From: Turbatrix aceti
Lineage: Eukaryota; Nematoda; Chromadorea; Rhabditida; Panagrolaimidae
NCBI GenBank assembly: GCA_963969345.1
Contig: OZ017766.1
Location: forward strand, 7,998,001 to 8,062,000
Direction of reading: 5' to 3'
Length of the DNA: 64,000 nt
The translations under genes and the position numbers were made by a program. The notes below the pieces were generated by a model. That model was not told where the DNA came from and made no database searches. It worked only from the letters and a program-made list of their open reading frames with translations. Positions within the stretch are counted from its first letter, which is position 1. Every line of letters begins with the position of its first letter. Positions 60,096 through 64,000 of the stretch are shown here, one piece after another.

Positions 60096-61397
60096 TCAAA
60101 ACGTTTTTTCAAGGACAAAGTTACAAAACACCAAAAGAGCACTAAGAGCAAAAAGGCGGGGTGACACATTACGAAAGCACTCAACATCCATTGAACGCTT
60201 AGGTGTAAAGGGATCGATCACGAGATTAAACATTTTGAACGTGCAATTTGGCGTACACCGAGTGAAGCTTGTAATTTCTTGAAAATCAACCAATTTTCGG
60301 TTTCGGTAGAGAACTTTTATGTAGAACGAAGAATCATCGCTTTCCCATAATTCAATGGCAAGGGCTGACATCCAATCAGGAAAATCGTATTTGTGAAAAG
60401 AAATTTTGTCACTCAATGCTACAGCAATAGCACCCAGGTTCATCGGGTCTACGGAATATCCAAAAAATTTTTCAAATTCGTTACAAGGTAGTTTTTTAAC
60501 AATGCATTCAATCCTACTTATTTGAATTCTTTTGACGTCGTTTAGCATCTCACCGCAGCGTAGCCGGGGTAACAGACGCTGCCAGTTAGGAAGAACCGTG
60601 ATGTTGTAGTCACTCACACCCAGCATCAGACGATTATGCTGTTTGTAAATTTTGCGAACAATGTCCACATACGTTTCGTTGGTTTTCTTGAAGACAGTAT
60701 TCAACCAGGGTGGATAAGTATGATTGAGTAATTCCTAAAAATTATAAATATTATGTTATTATTTGTTTATTCGTGAATGAAACAAACTTACATAAATTAG
60801 CAAATTTTCTGCAATCGTTCCAATTGTGTGCAAATTTATTCGAGCATTCATGGCATCCGATAGATCTTGGTAAATATCAGTGTATTCCTCAACTTCCTGT
60901 TGGAGATACATCATTACAACAGTTGCAAAACTTCGCATCGGGCAATGTGTATTACTCTGCACAACATAAGCTTCGGTTGGGGTATACGCGTTGTGTATCG
61001 CTACAGACAACGGAGTGTTGTAAGGATACTCATAAGATTTTAACAGCGGAGAAGTACCAAACAATTTTTGAATTATCATTTTTGTTTCGGCAAATTGTGC
61101 GAAACTATTTGCTGATTGAAAATTGCTTTCTTCAGGATCATAAAAGTCATTGAGGAATCCCAGGTCATCGATGTATCGTCGACGTAGGGTTTCCGCCAAC
61201 CTTGTGTTATGCAAAGTTATCAACTCAGTAGTGCGAAATTCGTTAAAATCACTAGTATTTTGTGTTTCCGGCAATGGTGTTGTTTTATTGAGACCACTGA
61301 TAAAGAACACGTGTGTATGTACTATGCGGTCGGCGTATGTTTGGCTTAACAGCAAAGATGTAAAAATCAGAAGTAAACCACGAAATACGGTGTGCAT
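60096..61397 (-). CDS. Histidine-acid-phosphatase-like protein A2, catalytic motifs lost
   Basis: Tandem paralogue of A1 in the same orientation: exons 61397-60792 and 60734-60096 with a 57-bp intron that differs from that of A1 by about one base; 414 residues. Signal peptide MHTVFRGLLLIFTSLLLSQTYA. The RHGxRxP equivalent is FFISGLNKTTP, and the HD equivalent is YSVDPMN, so the same catalytic losses are shared with A1 and predate the duplication. The C-terminal anchor is shorter (LFALSALLVFCNFVL). Much of exon 2 is nearly identical to A1, apart from one block (residues SRIECIVKKLPCNE in A2, KNIMACAIARNADC in A1). Confidence 0.82.
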
Positions 61398-62388
61398 GCT
61401 GTTGAGAAACGGTTGAAGCTAAAATTTGATCGCTTTGGCTTACATTTAACCCACTTTCATAACGCGTAGGCCCATACATAGGAGGCTGTCTGTATTTATT
61501 TATATGTAAAATGCTAAAATGTCGAGGATACTATGTAAAAAACATTTAATTAAAATAATTTTTTATATCGTCGTCATGACCGCACCAAAATTCATTTGGC
61601 GTAGGTTACATGTCATGATGATGCAAAGGAGGCGGAGGAGGACAAGGGGAGGGGGCAAAAGTGGATGAAGTTCATTCATACCACTGACGGCACTGTGGAG
61701 AACTTCCCTCCGTTCCACAGCGGAACGGGCCACGCGAGGGAAGTTTCACAGCGAAATCGAGAGTCAGTAGGAAGAATTTATTGTCAGTACGTACAGAAAC
61801 GTAAATGTAAGAGTAAGGAAGTAAGTGTTCATGAAAGGAAAGGAAAACAACGTATATATAGAGAAATTGCTGGAGTTATGTAGATTTCGCGTTGGTGTTG
61901 AACCGCGTTCGCGAAGAATTCGCGACATACTGTAAGGAAAACAAACGGCATTCACATCAGACTGTAAGGAAAACTTTAGAATAGTTCAAAATTTGAAGAC
62001 AAGACAAACGTTCACACCTCGTTTTTCCTTAGCTTTGGTTGCTTTAAAGTACAACAATATTTTTCATACCGTCGCCTATTTACTCATATTTGGGTGTTTT
62101 TTTCCTCGTTTCATGGCTATTACATATGACTGCACCTCAACTAAAAGGTGATCCAATTATGCAAGCGCTGGAATAGACAGGAGTGGAAGGGGAGGTCACA
62201 AAATTACAGTAAGATTTACACTCATATCAGAAAAACAATAATCAGGGCTGTTTGCATCCGAATAATGGTACTCAGTAAGTATACAAAGCCAAACCTTGGT
62301 AACAAGGTGTGCACTGCACATTTTAAAAATCACTACTTGACATTTGTAAAACTAATACAAATCTTGTTTTGTTGCGTTGCGTTGGAAA
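61398..62388. other. Divergent intergenic region between A2 and B
   Basis: Shared upstream region of the divergently transcribed A2 (minus) and B (plus). Both A genes are preceded by the same leader end, TTTCTCAACA, just before the ATG. No promoter element can be assigned. Confidence 0.4.
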
Positions 62389-63087
62389 ATGTTCCAGAAA
62401 GCGGCTGTCATCGTCGTTTTCGCGATTTGTTTTGCATCCAAAAATGTCTTCGCTTCGCACGATGGAACACTCAATCTTGTCAACGTCATTTGGACTCAAT
62501 CAGTTATGCCAACACCGAAATTTCCCTTGAATGAAACCGTTCAACGAAACGAAATTTCTGAAGACGTGGTATTAAAATCACACTGGGAAGCATACAAGCT
62601 AGGCCTGAATCTGCGTAATCGCTATGTTAAGGACACCAAATTCGACATACCAAAGCGATTTTCAGTAACACGTCCACAGGTATTGTTGTACGCTGAAGAT
62701 AAATACTTCTCCTTGCTTACCGGCAACATCGTATCGGATATCATGTTTCCAAACAACAATACGTTGCCAGTACCTGTAATCTCCAACACTGTTTTGCTTA
62801 ATATGAAAACGTGCATTCGTTACAAAGACTTGGTAAAAATCTTTTTGCAAAAAAAGATGGATGAAACTGTACTAACTCATCAGACTTTTTTTGATGCACT
62901 GGAAAAAATATACGATATGAAATTTGTCTTGACCAACCTATCACTAATAACTGACCTTGCAACATACAGCGTAAGTTTCTTACTCAGTTAGAATTTTGTC
63001 GTTAATTATTGCACATTATAGAAAAAGCTTAACGTCTTCGATCCCTATTGGCTGAGTCCTCGGTTACGTCATATCGCTTTGTCTTAG
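62389..63087 (+). CDS. Histidine-acid-phosphatase-like protein B, truncated
   Basis: Exon 1 62389-62970 and exon 2 63022-63087 (donor gtaagt, acceptor attatag) give 215 residues, about half the family length. The signal peptide is MFQKAAVIVVFAICFASKNV. The line LNLVNVIWTQSVMPTPKFP aligns with the phosphatase line containing WRHGDRTP, so the catalytic Arg-His are Thr-Gln. LGLNLRNRYVKD matches the next landmark. Exon 2 begins KKLNVFDPYWLS, equivalent to LNHTYPPWLN in A1, then runs into the dispersed repeat at 63055 and stops after SPRLRHIALS. The second half of the domain is absent, so this is a truncated gene or a young pseudogene. The ATG at 62389 is preferred because it directly precedes the signal peptide. 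Confidence 0.7.
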
Positions 63088-63363
63088 ATACGCCTTAGGG
63101 TTCCTAAAGCCGTGACAGGGGCACGTACATACTATGTATTTAGTGTTTTACTCGCCTGTTTCACGGGACTCACATCAGGCCAAGTAAATACTAATTTGTA
63201 ATATTTATTGCAAGCAGGAAGATTTTTTGCACATTGGGATAAAAAAAATACACTAGCTCGTTTCGACAATCGTAAATATACATAAATCTCAATCAGTCAC
63301 GTTTTTTTCAAGTCGAAGAGCAATTGGGTTTTTTTTACCAATCACACGTTTGACTAACGTCAT
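63055..63363. mobile_element. Dispersed 308-bp repeat, copy 2, ending gene B
   Basis: Near-identical to 48617-48924. It joins gene B exon 2 in mid-domain and supplies the final 10 codons and stop of the truncated frame. Confidence 0.85.
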
Positions 63364-63745
63364 CACGGAGAAGTCGAAACCAAGCTTGCGTCCCGTTAAA
63401 GTTAAGTTTGCGCCGGCCATTTGTAAACTTGCCATAAAAAGGACGCAAGCTTAACTCTGACTCGACGCAAGCTTAACGTATAGGCGTAAAATTTGCATAT
63501 TAGGTAGCGTTCGTGCCCGGTTGTTATTTTGTGTTTTCCATCCCTATTGTGTCCCCTTGTGTCCACGTTTTCTCATTGCATCATTTTATGTGCTCAAATT
63601 AACAAAACAATCATCAAGTTAACAAAAAAAGACAAGAATAACGCCGGATCAACGGCTAACCATGGGTGCTGTTGTCGTCGATGTGCGGGTATGATCACCG
63701 GTGCCAGTTCCGTCGCGGACGCGTTCGTCGTCAAGCATTTTTGAT
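63364..63745. other. Spacer with acgcaagcttaa motif
   Basis: gacgcaagcttaact and variants recur three times at about 63380-63480, one copy inverted. No gene is supported. Confidence 0.4.
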
Positions 63746-63943
63746 TCAGCGGTATTTTCGTAATGATGATTCAGGGGCGCTTTTCATGATTCTGATTCCT
63801 GAAAAAATGTATAATCTTTTTGTTAAATGTACATAAAAACTTACAAACAAACCTCGAAGTTGTTTTGAATCATAAAAAGTAGTTGTTGGTAAAGAAGTGC
63901 TTCTCTCGGCAATCATCACTCCGCGCAACGTCGAAACTGATAT
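63746..63943 (-). CDS. 3' end of an unidentified minus-strand gene (partial)
   Basis: A minus-strand exon 63943-63853 begins after the acceptor gttttag and reads ISVSTLRGVMIAERSTSLPT and on to DSKQLR. With donor gtttgt at 63852 it joins, via the acceptor tttttcag, to GIRIMKSAPESSLRKYR and a stop at 63746. A stronger donor (gtaagt, 63843) would instead give the tail GLFESES and stop near 63785. The remainder lies right of the window. No family is recognised. Confidence 0.35.
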   Translation of the reverse strand: MSVSTLRGVMIAERSTSLPTTTFYDSKQLRGLFVSFYVHLTKRLYIFSGIRIMKSAPESSLRKYR

Positions 63944-64000
63944 CTAAAACGAAAAAAAACAACAGATAAAAAACAAAAGCTCGACACAAACGGACAAATG

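Overview
This is a eukaryotic, AT-rich, intron-bearing window, most probably from a nematode (moderate confidence). The grounds are introns with GT/AG borders and short T-rich acceptors, a globin with a nematode-style extended architecture, and a tandem set of secreted histidine-acid-phosphatase-like genes, a family strongly expanded in nematodes. No bacterial operon, CRISPR array, tRNA or rRNA was seen. Gene density is low. All gene models below were built by hand, by checking splice-site phase and family alignment.

Layout: (1) 393-3082, plus strand: last three exons of an animal haem peroxidase whose 5' part lies outside the window. (2) 4900-5500, minus: a two-exon small secreted protein. 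(3) 5.5-20.1 kb: mostly gene-poor, with a 1.36-kb near-perfect palindromic element flanked by TTAA. (4) 20174-22243, plus: last four exons of a leucine-rich, LRR-like protein of unrecognised family. (5) 24919-35883, minus: a complete five-exon cyclin D gene with a 6.4-kb intron and an unusually long acidic, S/T-P-rich tail. (6) 36-41.9 kb, upstream of cyclin D: related foldback palindromes and a six-copy 50-bp hairpin repeat. (7) 41950-45563, minus: a five-exon globin, with a LINE 3' end inside intron 1. (8) 46-57 kb: repeat-dominated. It holds a dispersed 308-bp repeat, two nearly identical 2.2-kb direct repeats around a 200-N assembly gap, GAGCGAGC minisatellites, and a 1.3-kb terminal-inverted-repeat element present in only one of the two copies. 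(9) 57857-63087: a cluster of divergent histidine-acid-phosphatase-like genes (A1 minus, B' remnant plus, A2 minus, B plus). In it the catalytic RHG and HD motifs are replaced. (10) The right edge carries the 3' end of an unidentified minus-strand gene.

Nothing suggests that the single-copy genes act in one pathway. The phosphatase-like cluster is the only real gene array. It looks like a duplicated divergent A/B pair of secreted, probably enzymatically inactive, surface proteins that is being reshaped by a patchy replacement and by repeat insertion; it is the best candidate here for undescribed biology. Long introns are full of A- and T-runs with degenerate 50-65-bp repeats, reminiscent of the periodic An/Tn clusters known from Caenorhabditis introns.
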